64,000 nt of DNA from Cristatella mucedo. Its lineage: Eukaryota; Bryozoa; Phylactolaemata; Cristatellidae. The DNA lies in the NCBI GenBank assembly GCA_009760855.2, contig WPIO01000001.1, forward strand, positions 11,482,001 to 11,546,000, given 5' to 3'. This document shows positions 1 through 24,200 of the stretch, piece after piece (the stretch's first letter is position 1; each line of letters starts with the position of its first letter). The notes below the pieces were generated by a model. The model did no database searches and had not been told where the DNA came from. It worked only from the letters and a program-made list of their open reading frames with translations. Made by a program: the position numbers and the translations under genes.

Positions 1-1440
1 ATACTTAATACTAAAGTAGTTTAGAGCGCCCAATGAGAATTAAAGCTCTTTTTAGGCACTACACATAAGCTGGAGAGGAAGCATGACAATTATTGTTTAG
101 TGATAACGTGCACAATTTAAGCAATGTGATGGATGGAGTATACTCGTGGTTACCCGGAACGTGCAATGATGCTTCTGCCTAACTTCTTTCTACGACCTTT
201 CTAGCAGGTTTCTTGACAGCTTCAAAACACTATTCCATGCAGAGACAACTCATGAAATATAAGCCCCCCATGACAGTAATTTCTAAATAACTTCCAGGTC
301 GAGGCAATTCCAAAACCTAGAACAAATAAGAGAAAAAAATGTTCAACACTTCAGGAGGTCAGTCGAAAGTTAGTCTCAACAGAAAAAATCTATGATATGC
401 ATTTGATAAAGATGAGAGCTTACTATCCCAACCACAGCAACAGCAGCAGTAATGGGGAAACAGCCGGCTACTGCTGATCCGGACGATGTCGGCTTGAAAT
501 ACAATTATTTGCCTCTTAAAAGAGGACACCTAGCAAAGTTGAGCTGACTTCTGGAATTTTTTGGTCGTTAATACTCACTAACCAACTGTCTTCACCATAC
601 TCTTATGCACTTCAAAACGTGGTAACAGAAAATGTCATGGGTAAGCGGTAACAGAAAACATCACGGGTATATGCACGACCATTCTTGTCGTTCGCTACTG
701 GAATACAGAAAGCAGCAAACATGCGAACAAGATGGCGACATGCATCTATGGCGGACAGGATACAGCTGGCCACTTCTTGAAGGTTACATATTCTCGTGAA
801 ACTGGTCAACTCTAGTCACCTGCCCAGTGAGGGTTAGTTCGATCTTGCCATTGCAACGCTGGTGTGAGCACACATGCACCGACGAATGGCACGACACAGT
901 GTCAAATGCAGCAGCAAAGTGGTCCAGTCACCCTTCCGCATAAATTTCCTTATGAAGTGCCATTAGTATGAAAAATGGACCACCTCAGGCAAGGGGGCGA
1001 TGCTTGAAGTCTATGCAAAATCTATCAGACAACCTGGTCGGCCCAAGTAAACCTGCATCAATTGCTCTGAGCTGGCCATTCTGAATGCATGCACCTCGGC
1101 GTCAATAGTCGGCTCTTTCGGCTTTGCATTCGGACAGCTGCAGACTTAGTTGAGAAAAGAGCTAAGCCTCAAAGAAAAACAAGAAAATTAAGATTGTCGC
1201 ATTGTCCGTGCGCTCAAGGCTGACACAGCATACCGTAGGGGGGACTCCATCCAGCCATGTCAGCTTCTAGGACTTGAACGATTTCTCACAAGCGTTATGT
1301 CTCCCTGTTTCTGCTCTCTCTTTTTCTTTCTCTCAGTCTCTTGCTGCCTCTGTCTCCGTGTGCCTCTCACTGTCTCTGTCTCTTTGTGTCTCCGCGTTTC
1401 TATATGTCTGTCTCTCTGTCTCTCTCTATCTGTCTCTGTC
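1..1440. other. Intergenic, no gene recognised
   Basis: AT-moderate unique-looking sequence. Open frames are short and show no recognisable domain or splice context. The last 150 bases become pyrimidine-rich and lead into the microsatellite that follows. Confidence 0.6.
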
Positions 1441-1446
1441 TCTCTC

Positions 1447-2789
<1,343 letters not shown>

Positions 2790-3310
2790 CGGTTACTGCC
2801 AAACTCTGCAGCCAGGCTCGTCTGCCTTGAACGTCGCAGTTTCCGTATTACACTACTTCTCGCCTACATGCGCTAGCTCCCTATCAAGCAGCATGTCGAC
2901 TTAAAGGTTTTGCCACTCACTTCTAGGTCCTTTCATTCTCTGGCTCCAGCCTACCTATCCGAACTACTTCCTAGTAAAGTTAGGGATTGCAACGCTCACT
3001 CGTGCGACTCAAGTCATTTAGTTGTGTCTCAAACAAACCTCAGGTCCTTTTGACAAGGCGCCTTTAGTTCTTATGCTTCCACAACCCAGAATTCACTCCC
3101 GTCTGACGTCACTACATGCTAAAACGTTCCCTTTCCTCTCAACATTTGCTGGGCCGGCGTAAAGTATCCTTTTTGGGCTTATTCGTGCTAACGCTCTACA
3201 AGTTATCCCAAACCATATTGACATCCTTACATTGCAACATATGTAAAGCGCCTTGAAAGAGATTTCCGTTCCCGGAGGGCCAAATATAAAAGTCTATTAT
3301 TATTATTATA
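2790..3310 (+). mobile_element. L2-type LINE, 3' fragment (family A)
   Basis: This stretch follows, in order and on the + strand, the 3' end of the better LINE copy at 16880-18375: the NSAA.LV-like stretch, the HWLP region, the region ahead of WNSLP, then the 3' tail with a GTAAAGCGCCTTG core and an ATT repeat at about 3295-3310. The reading frame is heavily disrupted, so the copy is old. Confidence 0.75.
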
Positions 3311-4720
3311 GCATGATGCAGACCAAGCTGTCTTTGAAAACGGCTGGTTGCGCTTGATCTAGCGAGCCTGCTTCGCCACCATTTTAATGACGCAATACAA
3401 CTGAGCATTGCCTACTTACTCCACTCGGGGCTAGTACTAAGGATGCGACAAGATGGAAGTTGCATTAGTGTAATTTCGTAGGCGGAACTCGAGACAATTC
3501 GCCGACCGACGACTGACTACAGGCTAGTCACAGCTTTTCTTGAGGACGACCTTCCTGAGCGATAGCCGTCGTAAGCCTGCCAGCCCTCCAGCCGACCTTT
3601 GCCAACACCAGCGTCCTACTGTTGTTTGTACGAAGTCAACCGAAAGATAGCAAGCATTGCACGGCGCTTAGAGTCGTGGCGGTCAAACAGGTCTCAAACA
3701 ATAAAAAAAAACAAAGTAGCACGTGTAGTAGACACAATTATGAAATGCATCTAGTTTCGTACTGTAAAAGGCTTTCTGAATCGTCAGCTTCGTTAAGTGC
3801 CATTTATATTACGATCGCTTCTCTCTTTTTCTCCTTTGCCAAAGGTGCCATGTGACCTGTGAAAGATACACTTTCTCTAAGTCAGGGCAGCCTCGGGCGA
3901 CTCTGAGCGTGGTGTGGAACCTGCGGATATTCACTTTGACTGCGAATGAGCTGTCCTCACACATGCTACTCAAAACAGGACCTACTTAGCATAAGGCACC
4001 TGTCGCCATTGGTCAATACCTACCGGTGGGCCTCCTTCCGCGAGAGTCTGGAAGAAGGAACCTCCGCTGCATCCAGCGTTCGCCCTATCGACCGCTCAGC
4101 TATCAAACCTACGAAATCGAAGTGTAAAGCGCTGTTTAGCGCTCGTTGCGATATTAGCTCACTCGCCGCGCCTCAGCGTGAGTTAAAAGGTCGACCGTCG
4201 GCCGTTACTAGGTTTTCCTCGAATTCCTAGGCTCGGCCTCTGCAGCGCCTGCTACATGCCGCCTAGCATGCAAGCTACTTTGACGGCGTCGCTGAGTTAA
4301 GACTTCGCTTGAGAGTGTTAAAACACCAGTATATACATCTACCTGGGCCTGCAGCCGAAGTCGGCCGGCTATTGCTGAAAAAACTCTCTCCGAGCCACGC
4401 TAATTCTCGTCGGCCGCCAGCAAGCATGGGACGAACTCGTTACAAACGCGCCTTCCACGTCCGGTCACAACTAGTCCGCAACACACAGCGCTCCTAGTGG
4501 TGCTAGTCTCAGCCGACGCCCGACGAATACCTTGTAGCACGGCTAGCTACTTGTAGACGCTGCAGCAATGCACGAGGTACGCTGACAGTGGCGGAAGCAC
4601 GGCAGCGGCGAAGAGCGCCCCCTACCTTAACACACTCGTTATCATTAAGGATGTCTGCTCCACTGACCTTGTTGTCTGCCCACTAACCATCTTGGATCAT
4701 TGCTCAGTTTCGTTTACTGT
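3311..4720. other. Intergenic, no gene recognised
   Basis: Unique-looking DNA without a supportable gene. Several frames of 60-94 codons are open (for example 3946-4230 on +) but none shows a domain, signal peptide or convincing splice site. Confidence 0.5.
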
Positions 4721-4721
4721 T

Positions 4722-4868
4722 ATATAATTCATTTATATAGCGCCCCAAGAGAACATAATCTATATTCAGGCGCTTCACATATGCCTCGGGGCTCGAGCCC
4801 ACGACCTCAGTCAAACCTTGGTCGGGGCGAGCACCTTAACCGCCAGACCAATATAAATGAATTATATT
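4722..4868 (-). mobile_element. tRNA-derived SINE with LINE-like tail (SINE-2)
   Basis: Reverse-strand copy. Read on -, it has a tRNA-like head (a GGCTCGAGCCC B-box-like element preceded by a GACCAAGG stretch), then a tail reading GTGAAGCGCCTGA...GAGAACATAA-type sequence, nearly the same as the 3' end of the resident L2 LINE. The other side carries a short inverted copy of the AT-rich terminus (TATAAATGAATTATA at about 4852-4867), so the insertion appears to sit in, or next to, another copy's tail. Confidence 0.7.
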
Positions 4869-5083
4869 TATTTTACTGTTCCTGCTCCGTTTCGCGTGCA
4901 GGGTAACGTCAAGTTTGACCAGCGAAGCAACTTGAAAAGCATCAACCCTGAAAGATTTGTTTAGGTAAGTTTTTGAGGCAGATCATCTTGACCTACACCA
5001 CGACTCGGCCGGCCGGCAGTCTTGATGCCCTCACTGATGCATTACAAATGACACGGAAGGAGTGACTTTGACGAGCACGGCTC

Positions 5084-5151
5084 TTCGAGGAATCTCCGCG
5101 ACATTCTGTCCGTCTACGTAGACGGACAGAATGTCGCGGAGATTCCTCGAA
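5084..5151. repeat. 68-bp perfect palindrome, no spacer
   Basis: Two 34-base arms (5084-5117 and 5118-5151) are exact reverse complements and meet at a CTAC/GTAG centre. Pairing stops at 5083/5152 (C opposite A). It lies just upstream of a degenerate LINE. I checked every base of both arms. It may be a real cruciform-forming sequence, a transposon relic, or a fold-back artefact of assembly. Confidence 0.95.
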
Positions 5152-5239
5152 ATTATCTAAAAACTTCAAAAAATATGCCGTGTTAAGCACAGGCTTGAAC
5201 GTCGCTTTAAGAAGTCTGGGTGACGATGATAATGATTTC

Positions 5240-7220
5240 AAATAGTTTCTCCTCCCCTACCTGGCAGCTTAGAAAAGCCAGGACTTTTTCAATCGAAAAC
5301 TAAAGTTCTGTCAGCCTGACGCTAAACAGATTTATGAGAAGCTGAACAATTTGCTCGCCTACTCTGAGTGGTCTCACTCCTCAGATATTAAAGGCTCGGC
5401 TGAGAAGTATTCAAATATCTTTAAAAGAATGGCACATATTCGTGCACCATAAAGCCCCCTCTGAATAAAGCAATTGTTGAATCGCAAACTGTGCCCTTCC
5501 TTAAGAAACTCGCCGTGGCGTCTGCATACGATGTTGCTACCTTTTAAAAGTCTGGTAAAAAGAGCTTGTCTCCTGAAGATTCTTTACCATCTCTTCTGTG
5601 GTCTTCTCTGGAAGATAAAATTAGCACAGTCGTGACTGAGATTTTAATGCTTTGCTCGCTAATGGGTTTTTACCTAGATCTATAAAAAAGGCCATCGTCA
5701 GATTGATTCTTAAAAAGCCTAGATCAGATTAGGAAGTCCTTGCAAACTATCGCCCAGTTTCTATTCTTCCTTTTTAGTCAACAGTTCTTGAAATGATTGT
5801 CTCTAAGCAGCTTGTGGCACACATTGAAAATAAAAATTATAAATTGTCATGACAACTTCAGTAGGGATTCAAGCGACACTATTCCACTGAAACTACTCTC
5901 CTCTGTGTAACCAATGTCATCGTCTGCAACAATGAAGACGGAAATATCTTCACCCTTGTCCTGCTGGAATTACCAGCTGCCGTTGACACTATAGATCACA
6001 GTATCTTACTGGAGTGATTGAGAGCTACGATCGGTCTGGAAGACGATGCACAGGCGGGATTCAAATCGTACTTTTCTATTCACGTTTAATCCGTGTCGTG
6101 TGTGGTGAAGTCTCATCTACCAGACCTGTGGAGTTCCACAAGTCTCCGTTATCGGTCCTTTGCTGTTCTCCATTTATGCGCACTCTCAGCTTAAGCGGCT
6201 TTCAGTACACATGCGGTGGCCAACAGACTGAACCTCTGAAAAAGTAATTCGGGCACATGGAGAAGGCTATCACTTTTATGAGGAAGATACTCAGCTGTAT
6301 TTGTTATTTAAACTGTTGGAATCTGCTGCAACAGCCGGTTAAATTAATGCTTGCCTGAATACTTTCGGTCCTGGATGTCGGCGAATTTCCGTTTTTAACT
6401 TAGTGACGATAAAACGGAAGTGCTACTCATAGGACACCCCCAGCGTTTGGCTGCACTTTGAGACTTCGCTCTTCCTATAGGTAATAACGTTAGCTACTGT
6501 CTGCTCGAAATTTAAGTGTAGTCTTTGAAAACTGTCTAAATTTTGAAAATTTCATTAAGAAGACAGCATTCCAAGTTAGCCATAACCTCCAAACCTAATC
6601 TAAGATTAAAGATTGCCTACCACGGTGGCTTGCAAAACATTTAACTAGCCCTCTGGTTCTGTTTTGCATGGATTATTGCAGTTCCATTTTGATAGGGCTA
6701 CCAAAAAGCCACTAGGCCACTGCAGCTGGCGATCAATACGGCTGCAAGGCCAGTTTACAAATTCTAGAGGTTTGGCTATGCGTCCCTTTTGCTGAAGAGC
6801 TTCGATGGCTGTCGGTTGATCAACAAATACAGAGTAAAGCTCTTACGTTGACCCCCAAGGCCCACCACGGCTGGGATGCTTCATGCCGAATGCTGAATTT
6901 GTGCACCAGTTTGAGCATCTCTCATCATCTGTGGACGATAAACTAGCTGTTCCACTCCTCTGGTTAAAGACCATTTGCAATAGAAGCTTTTGGTTTTCAG
7001 GTCCCAGATTGTGGAACTTACTTCCACAATTCTCACGGGACGACAATTACTCTCCTGCTGCCGACTACTGCACATTCTTTCCAACGGTCCTCAGCTGCTA
7101 CTTCCATGCTACTCACTACCTCAACTGCTCTTGTGACTCTGCTATGCTTCCCATTTTCGTTTTGTTGCGTGAGATGAAGTCTGTTGGCTACCGAATGCGT
7201 ACCGAAAGCCACTTAGGCTG
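5240..7220 (+). mobile_element. Degenerate L2-type LINE with reverse-transcriptase remains (family B)
   Basis: Conceptual fragments in order on + match the non-LTR reverse transcriptase: LANYRPVSIL (about 5740), a GFKRHYSTETT-like motif (about 5865), LPAAVDTIDHSILL (about 5970), a VPQ-SVIGPLLF-like stretch (about 6130), and a C-terminal SGPRLWNLLPQ (about 6998-7030). That last motif is the usual end of L2-clade ORF2. After it comes a 3' region (about 7050-7220) whose reverse complement recurs at 10930, 14470 and 58100. Many stops and frame changes show a long-dead copy. It differs from the more abundant family A in its C-terminal motif and tail. Confidence 0.8.
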
Positions 7221-7284
7221 TGTGTGTGCAATTGACTTTAGAAGCCTCTCCTGCGAAAAAACGTGGACCTGCTTATGTAAGGGT

Positions 7285-7800
7285 ATCACCTCAAGTTCAT
7301 CATCGCATCCCGTCTGGACCTGTCACTCTCTACGTCACATCTTCCTTCCGATGCAATACGGATGGTCTTACAGACGGTGCAAAGCTTAGCGGCAAGAATA
7401 GCAGTCTCGAACGGCGAAACGGCCAAACTAAGCCACTCCTCCTTAGCGTGCACTAGCTCCAGCAGCACGGCGTCGTCAAGGTCTCGTCACTCACTTTTAG
7501 ATCCATTCCTTTTATTACTTCAGCCGATCCACCTGAATCACTACTCAAGCTTTATCTTTCTGTACTTGCACAGCTGTGTACTCGTCTGACCCAGGCAGAC
7601 TGAGTTCTCCGAGGGCGCTATATCGATGTATTGTCGTTATTGTTAACCCGCGCTTCCACTAGCCTTAAATACTGTGGCGAACGAAACCATCAATCCTCAT
7701 GGCTTTAAAGGTTCGGAACTCTCTGACACCGCCGAATTCACTCGGTTGACGGCATTTAAAGCAGAGCGAAAAACTAACCTCTTTCTTGAGCCTATTAGTC
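7285..7800 (+). mobile_element. L2-type LINE fragments, family A (two pieces)
   Basis: 7285-7640 follows the family A 3' half and ends in a CTGAGTTCTCCGAGGGCGCT tail. 7655-7800 resembles the segment that should lie upstream of that tail (a diverged FGNRAFSS...WNSL region), so the order is scrambled. This suggests two insertions or a rearrangement. Both pieces are old. Confidence 0.6.
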
Positions 7801-8289
7801 CCTCGTGTGCTTATGAGTGCAGCAATTGGGTAAGTTACGATTGCTAATCAGTTCATGTGCTTCCTTTCCAACGAAGTGTCTGGAAAGAATTTGTTCTCCC
7901 AGGGTGCCAAAAAAACACATCATTACTGTTCCTACAATCAAGATTGTTACAGCAGGTATGTGAAATGGCCGTGTGAGACTTAAAGGCAATCCTTAATCAC
8001 CCTCTTTACGGCTCGTGGTCAGACAGCACAGCATGGCATTATGTGATGCCCCACACGTGAATGATATGAAGATGGCCTGCGCGGATAAAAAAGGACGAAC
8101 GCACCAAAGTAGACGACTTAATCTTGCAGCCTCTGCTGCCACGTCACCAAGTTGTTCAAAGTAAAAGTCAAACGTAAAGTTCGGCTGATTCAACAGCCTC
8201 ATTTAAGCTACAGGAGTCGAGAGGCCACGGCATGGTTAGTGAAATGCAATCGCATTAACCCCTTCCCACCGCGGCCAAGTCCCAAAGGC
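7801..8289. other. Intergenic, no gene recognised
   Basis: No recognisable gene or repeat. Short reverse-strand frames at 7795-7989 and 7993-8202 carry no known domain. Confidence 0.45.
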
Positions 8290-8430
8290 TTATGAAGAGG
8301 GCAACTGTTTCATCAGCATTCATCAGTTTACATAGCGAAATAGAGGCTTTCACCCCTTGCAGAGATCACTCTGCCTGCTGCAGGTCTCGAACTCAAAACC
8401 GTGTTGGAGGAATGCAAGCACCTTAAAACC
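8290..8430 (-). mobile_element. tRNA-derived SINE (SINE-1), diverged
   Basis: Read on -, it has a GAGTTCGAGACCTGC B-box-like element, a GCAAGGGGTGAAAGCCTC stretch, and a weak tail resembling the GAGGCTGTTAAATCAGCTAG end of better copies at 15618 and 28121. Confidence 0.6.
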
Positions 8431-8840
8431 GAAACTTGTCACGGAGAATCTTTTACAATCTTGTTAACGTCGGCCTTATCGTTATCCGAAACAGAAGATG
8501 CCAGAGTTGCAATTTATAAAGTAGTAACCGGTATCAGCGAATATGGAGAGTTTTTAAAAACTTCGGCTTCAACTGCATACGTTCGTGACAAGTTCTTAAA
8601 GGTTGAATACATTGCTAACGAGCGGGTTGACAGGAGCCGAGAGCCTTCCGGCATCACTTGACCTTAACCTTCTCTCTTCCCATTATATAACGACCGCATC
8701 CTGCGTTGATCTTACAGACTGCTGTGTTTTGATGCGCGCCGCTGTAGTTTCACTATGCAAAGTATATTTAAGCGGAAATAAAAGATGAAGTTATCGAAGG
8801 CTTATATTTCTCGCAGGAAGAAAGTAAAGCGTTGCCAAAG

Positions 8841-8959
8841 CGATGTGGATTTCCGGCCGCTGGGTGGGGCGGACCTGCGGTTTTGGACCTCCTCGGGATC
8901 CGCTGTTGATCTCGGTCCTCTGTCGTGCTTCCGCGCTATGGGCACTTAGGTTGGGAAAG
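8841..8959 (+). other. Possible 5'-UTR exon of the adiponectin receptor gene
   Basis: A locally GC-rich stretch ends in a good splice donor (GGGAAAG then GTAAGG at 8960). A strong acceptor (TTTTATTTCACAG, ending 9289) lies 330 bp on, just ahead of the first coding exon. Two short upstream frames start in it, at 8843 and at about 8937; the latter reads MGT then stop. The transcription start and left border are not visible. This is inference from splice signals only. Confidence 0.35.
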
Positions 8960-9350
8960 GTAAGGAAAATAATTGGGTGTGAGCTTTGCATTGGTGCAGC
9001 CGTTCACCTGGTCACGTCACAGTAAGTCCGTCGTGAGAGGCCTTCCGTTCCGTGGTGCTGACGTAGAATCGGCATGCGTTTACTTTACTCAATGTTACCG
9101 TGCTTTCAAGCCAACTCGTCTGCGCTACCAAGCTAAAGAGGGGAGAAAATTATCAACGTCCGCATTCTAGCTATTGTTATTGTAACTTGATTGGTAAGGG
9201 ATTGACACTGCACAACAGTTCGGCAGTGTCCACTGCTGCAGCAAAGCCTCATTTTTTGTGTGCGCGACCATTACACTTTTATTTCACAGCAGCTTCTCGT
9301 ACGGAAATTGTACAGAAGAGCAAAGCAGGGATCATATCTTTCTGAGAAGC

Positions 9351-19871
<10,521 letters not shown>

Positions 19872-20183
19872 CCGAATAGATAGCACTGCACCTCACCTTG
19901 GCTGGACTGGGACGAAGCCTGGAGGCCGGCTGCCTGGGCGACCAGTGTGCACCGCCGTGTGCCTTACTACTAAGTGACACTCGCACACAACTGGTGCTGA
20001 CGTCGGCAACGTATGCAAAGGAGTCTTTCCGTGACTTACATCCGCCGGCAGCGGCTGATGCTGGGGGGGGGGGAGGTCAGGGGGATCACAGTTAAGCTGG
20101 TAAAAAGAGCACGACACATGTAGCACATAGAAATTGCACTGCCAAACGCCTTGCATGCAAACACGATGTTTACTACTACTAAT

Positions 20184-20189
20184 AATAAA
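20184..20189 (+). terminator. Candidate poly(A) signal for AdipoR
   Basis: AATAAA, 313 bases after the AdipoR stop codon and about 125 bases short of the facing RS gene's stop codon. It is the only canonical hexamer I found between the two genes on this strand. Confidence 0.5.
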
Positions 20190-20313
20190 AAAGGAGCCCA
20201 GGATGTTCCCCCCTCACGCACCTGCTTATTGCGAGCAAGCCGGCACAGAGCTGCCGGCGATAGAGGTGCACACTTCGTCACACCCTGCTTGCAACTGCCA
20301 GTGTGGAGCCACG

Positions 20314-21261
20314 TCACATGGGGCGCAGCAGGCGAGGCACAAGAACGTGCGGCACTCCACCGATAAGGACGTGCTGACCGGCAGGCGCAGCAGCGGCTGC
20401 GCTGCCGCCTCCCATGGGCAGGTAGAACATGGGCTGCGCGCCGGCACCAGGCAGCTGCTGCTGCAGCAGCTGCGGTGCCAGCAAGTGCTGCAGGCCACCT
20501 CCACCGGCCCCGAGATGCACCAGTCTCAGCCCTCCGCCACCTCCACCGGCGAATCCGGGATGCAAGCCCATTGGCTGCCCGGCGAGCATCTGGGGCTGCT
20601 GATGTGCCAGTGCGGGCCCAGTCAGCATGCTGTGCAGGCCCATCAGCTGATGGCCTGCCGGCGACAGGTAGGCGCCCGGGTGCGCCAGATGCTGCATGGG
20701 CATGGCCGCTGCTGCCGCGGCTGCTGCCAGCGCGTGCGAGTGCTGCTGCATGGACAGCCACTGGGACTGGGCTTGCTGCGCAGCCTGGGCCTGTGCCTGC
20801 GCCTGGGCGTGCGCCTGAGCCTGTGCGTGGGCGTGCGCCAGCTGCATGGCAGCGGCATGGTGGTGGCTGGCAGTGGCCGGCAGCATGACCGGGGAGCCGG
20901 CTTGAGGCGGCAGAGCAGCCGCAGCGGCTGCCGCCATGGCGTGATGGTGCAGCAGCTGCTGCTGCTGCTGGTGGTGGTGGTGTTGAAGCTGCTGCTCCTG
21001 GATCGCCACCAGGCTGGCGATCGGATTGCTGTCGGGCCTGGCGTGAGGTCCTCCTCCGCGAGAGTGCTGCGACATGAGCACCTGATGGGCGTACGACTGG
21101 ACGACGGCCTCGTGAGGAGCCGGTTTTGCATCGCCGCCTCCTTCGTTGTCGTCGTCTAGCTGCATGTCGCTAGGCTGGAGCTGATCGCCGGCAAGGCCGC
21201 TCACGGCTGCCACAGTGTCGTATGCTGCCGCAGCCGACAACTGCTGCCGCTGCTCGAACGC
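20314..21261 (-). CDS. Terminal exon of the RS gene (His/Gln/Ala-rich C-terminus)
   Basis: Acceptor GCTTCAG, then AFEQRQQLSAAAAYD in phase 0, a stop at 20314, 315 residues. It contains an acidic LDDDNEGGGD patch, a HHHHQQQQQ run, alternating AHAQAQ repeats, poly-Ala of 8-10 residues and a Gly run. Such low-complexity segments are common in condensate-forming nuclear proteins; that reading is inference. GC content is far above that of the flanking introns. Confidence 0.8.
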   Translation of the reverse strand, partial: AFEQRQQLSAAAAYDTVAAVSGLAGDQLQPSDMQLDDDNEGGGDAKPAPHEAVVQSYAHQVLMSQHSRGGGPHARPDSNPIASLVAIQEQQLQHHHHQQQQQLLHHHAMAAAAAAALPPQAGSPVMLPATASHHHAAAMQLAHAHAQAQAHAQAQAQAQAAQQAQSQWLSMQQHSHALAAAAAAAAMPMQHLAHPGAYLSPAGHQLMGLHSMLTGPALAHQQPQMLAGQPMGLHPGFAGGGGGGLRLVHLGAGGGGLQHLLAPQLLQQQLPGAGAQPMFYLPMGGGSAAAAAPAGQHVLIGGVPHVLVPRLLRPM

Positions 21262-24200
21262 CTGAAGCTAAAACGACAGGGAGGGCGGGGCTGAGAGCTT
21301 GCGCACCGTGCCAATCCGATCGCACTAGGGCATTGGCAGCGAAGTGTGAGGGGCAAGCCGGGGCAGCAGGCTCTACCTGCAGGTAATGGGAGACGAGACC
21401 AGACCAGCTAGCTGTCGCACATAAATAGGGCTACTCACGAGAAAACCAGTGAGCGTAAACTGCTGATGTGCTTTCCACAGAAATTCGAGCCGAGACAATT
21501 CGAGCTGAGCAAGCGAGCACAGGCCAATCACTGGCTCTCAAGCAGAAATGCACAGTTGACATGCGACTTTTTTCTCTCTCACTTCTATGCATCAAACGAC
21601 TGGCCGTAACACACCCACGGACACCGACGCTGGCTAGAAAAGCCAGGCACCCGACAGGGCTCCATACTTTCGTAGTTTTTCTGAGTATATTCTTAATTAT
21701 CTGCACAAACCGGTTTACAAAATGATAGCAAAATTTGTTTTCAATTAAAGAAACAAAAGGGGGCTAATTAGCTTCAGCCAGCAGCACATCGACGACTTAG
21801 TGAACTGAGTCGGATTGCCAAAGGGGGGGGGGACCCCAAAGTTATCTCCTCACTCCGATAACTGGGCTTGAACGTCCAGGTAAACACCAACAGCCTGCCA
21901 TGGAGAATCGCAGAGGAAAGTCAGGATGCAATCACAAGCCTTATTTATAGGTACTATACGGCCATGCCAGTTTGGCTTCGGCAGCTTCAGGAGGTAAGCA
22001 ACGCAAATCAAAGATGACCCGGTTTTCCTAAGCTCTCAGTGTGCAAGGTGTGCATGCTACCCTGGCATTGAAAAACATGGATCATTCTTATCAGAGCGAT
22101 TACAGGTTTTGCAGAAGCGACAGCAAGGTTCGATTCGAAGAAACTGGAACCAACACGACGGTGGCAATTCGAAGCAGGCTCAGCAGTTCGATGAAAATTA
22201 CATAAGAGGGAGTTATCCGGATTACTGCCGGCGCAAAAGCATTTAGGCTCACCTCTCAGGAGCACCAAGTTTGAGTTCCAGGGCTGCTAATACGAAGCTG
22301 CCACTCAGGGTCATGCTAAACAGCAGGTTTGCCTTTGAGAAAAATGCCGACACTGGACCCGGCAGAGCGGAGCAATGCTCAGCGGACAATCGAGTCGGTT
22401 AGTTTTCTTTGCCACCTCTCGAGCAGTCAGTGAGTGAATAAAAGGAAGCCTATCTTGATTTTTGTCTCCAAAAGACAGTGAACTACAGCGGTTGTTGGGA
22501 AGTGGTGTAGGCTTTTTTCTTTTAGGTTGGCTGTGTATGGAGCCTGCACGGGGGGGGGGGGAGAAGGAGGGCACTGTCTTTTTTAAACCATTCAATCCAA
22601 GATTGCAATCACTTACAGGTTGTGGAGTGGCCGAGTCCAGATTTGAACCCCAATGAACATCCGTGACACGAGCTGGCACTCGAAGTAAATATGCAAACAA
22701 GTCATTCTGCTACGAAATTGTGACAAATTGATTAAACTTGGCCATGACTGGCCGAAAACCACCCTGGACATAGGCACGAGATTGCCGGGGTCAGTTCCCA
22801 CAAGGCCACCTGTCGACATAAAAAAATCCCGGAAGAGCTGCATGCTATTATGTATTTTTTGTTTCATTGCATTATTGTACACATTAATTAAGGCCTGCTT
22901 CAAGTGATTTCAGCACTGTTGGCTTCCCCATTAATCGCGTTCTGGGGATCTACCTGGCCGAAGGGCAGGGCAAGTGAATTATTCGTGCCAGCACTAATAT
23001 ATATCTACATGCACGCACACACACATAAGATCGGCGCACGTACTAACCAAACAAATATACTGCAAGAAGCTACAGTGGGTGTGCAATGACACACGGCTAT
23101 AAGCTTTTCTTTTACCTGTGCAGCACCGGCTGCTCTTGCCATGGCAGCTGATACAGACGAGGCATAAGCCAGGCTCTGCTCTTGACGAAGCAGCTGTGAT
23201 CCAGCTGCACGCTTTCGCTTAGCTGCAGCTTGGCGCACGTTCTGCTGTGGGCGAGTAGCAGCCGCAGGGTCTAGACTATTTGAAGCAGATGGCTGCACTG
23301 ATGCGGCAGCAGGTGACGCCGTATTGTCGGCAGCACCAGCCTCTTTCCCATCGAGCTTGACAGGCTGACCAACTGAATCCTCCGACACCTTATCGCTGCC
23401 GTTTTTGGATTTGTCACCAGTCGAGGCATCGGACTCTTGCCGTTTCGAAAGTACGCGCGGTACAAATTGGGCGACATCTGAACTACCGGGCTTAACGTAA
23501 GCTGCCTTTGCAAAAGCAGCAACCAGGCCACCATCATCCATGCTGGAATCTTTTGCTGCAACAACGAACCAAGAGAAAGGAGGATTACATATCACTCACG
23601 AGCACCAACTACAGCAGAAGTATCGACAGCTTAACTTCACACCGGCACCTATACTAGGACCTAGGCTCTGGTATACCAGTTGCTGGCAATGCCTAATATA
23701 CACTGAGCACTGTCAAAGCCGAGAGTGCAGACTATTCAGGCAGCTGTTTTTAGTCTTGCTGGCAGAGTACACCACTCCGAACACAAGAGCCACGCACCAC
23801 TTTAATTTCTTCTGACTTGATCGACTGAGCATTTCTACTGTGGCGATCCACAGCACTACTACCAATTAGTGCAAGCAAAGCAGCAGGCCTGATCACGAGG
23901 AAAAGGCAGAAAGCAACGGCCACAACCTATGCTGATTGGTTAGCCCATATAGTTGGAAGTAGCAAAGCCACATTGACATCCACTATATAACCGAGCCTTA
24001 ATTCTGGCCTCTCATTTCCATTCAGATTTACTGCCGAATAATTGCCAAGCCACGAAACAGCCCCTGTAATATGACACAAAGTTTGTAGTAAGAGGTTTCT
24101 ATCAGTGTTCAAGACAAGGCTCTGTTCTATACTATCAGCAGGGTTACTACAAATATGACAGTTTGAGTTTTGCCATTCCTGTGATTACTGGCAACAATAA

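Noticed and set aside
20134-21159. Forward frame of 341 codons
   Set aside because: Shadow of the RS gene terminal exon, whose reverse frame joins upstream exons in phase and has a clear stop.
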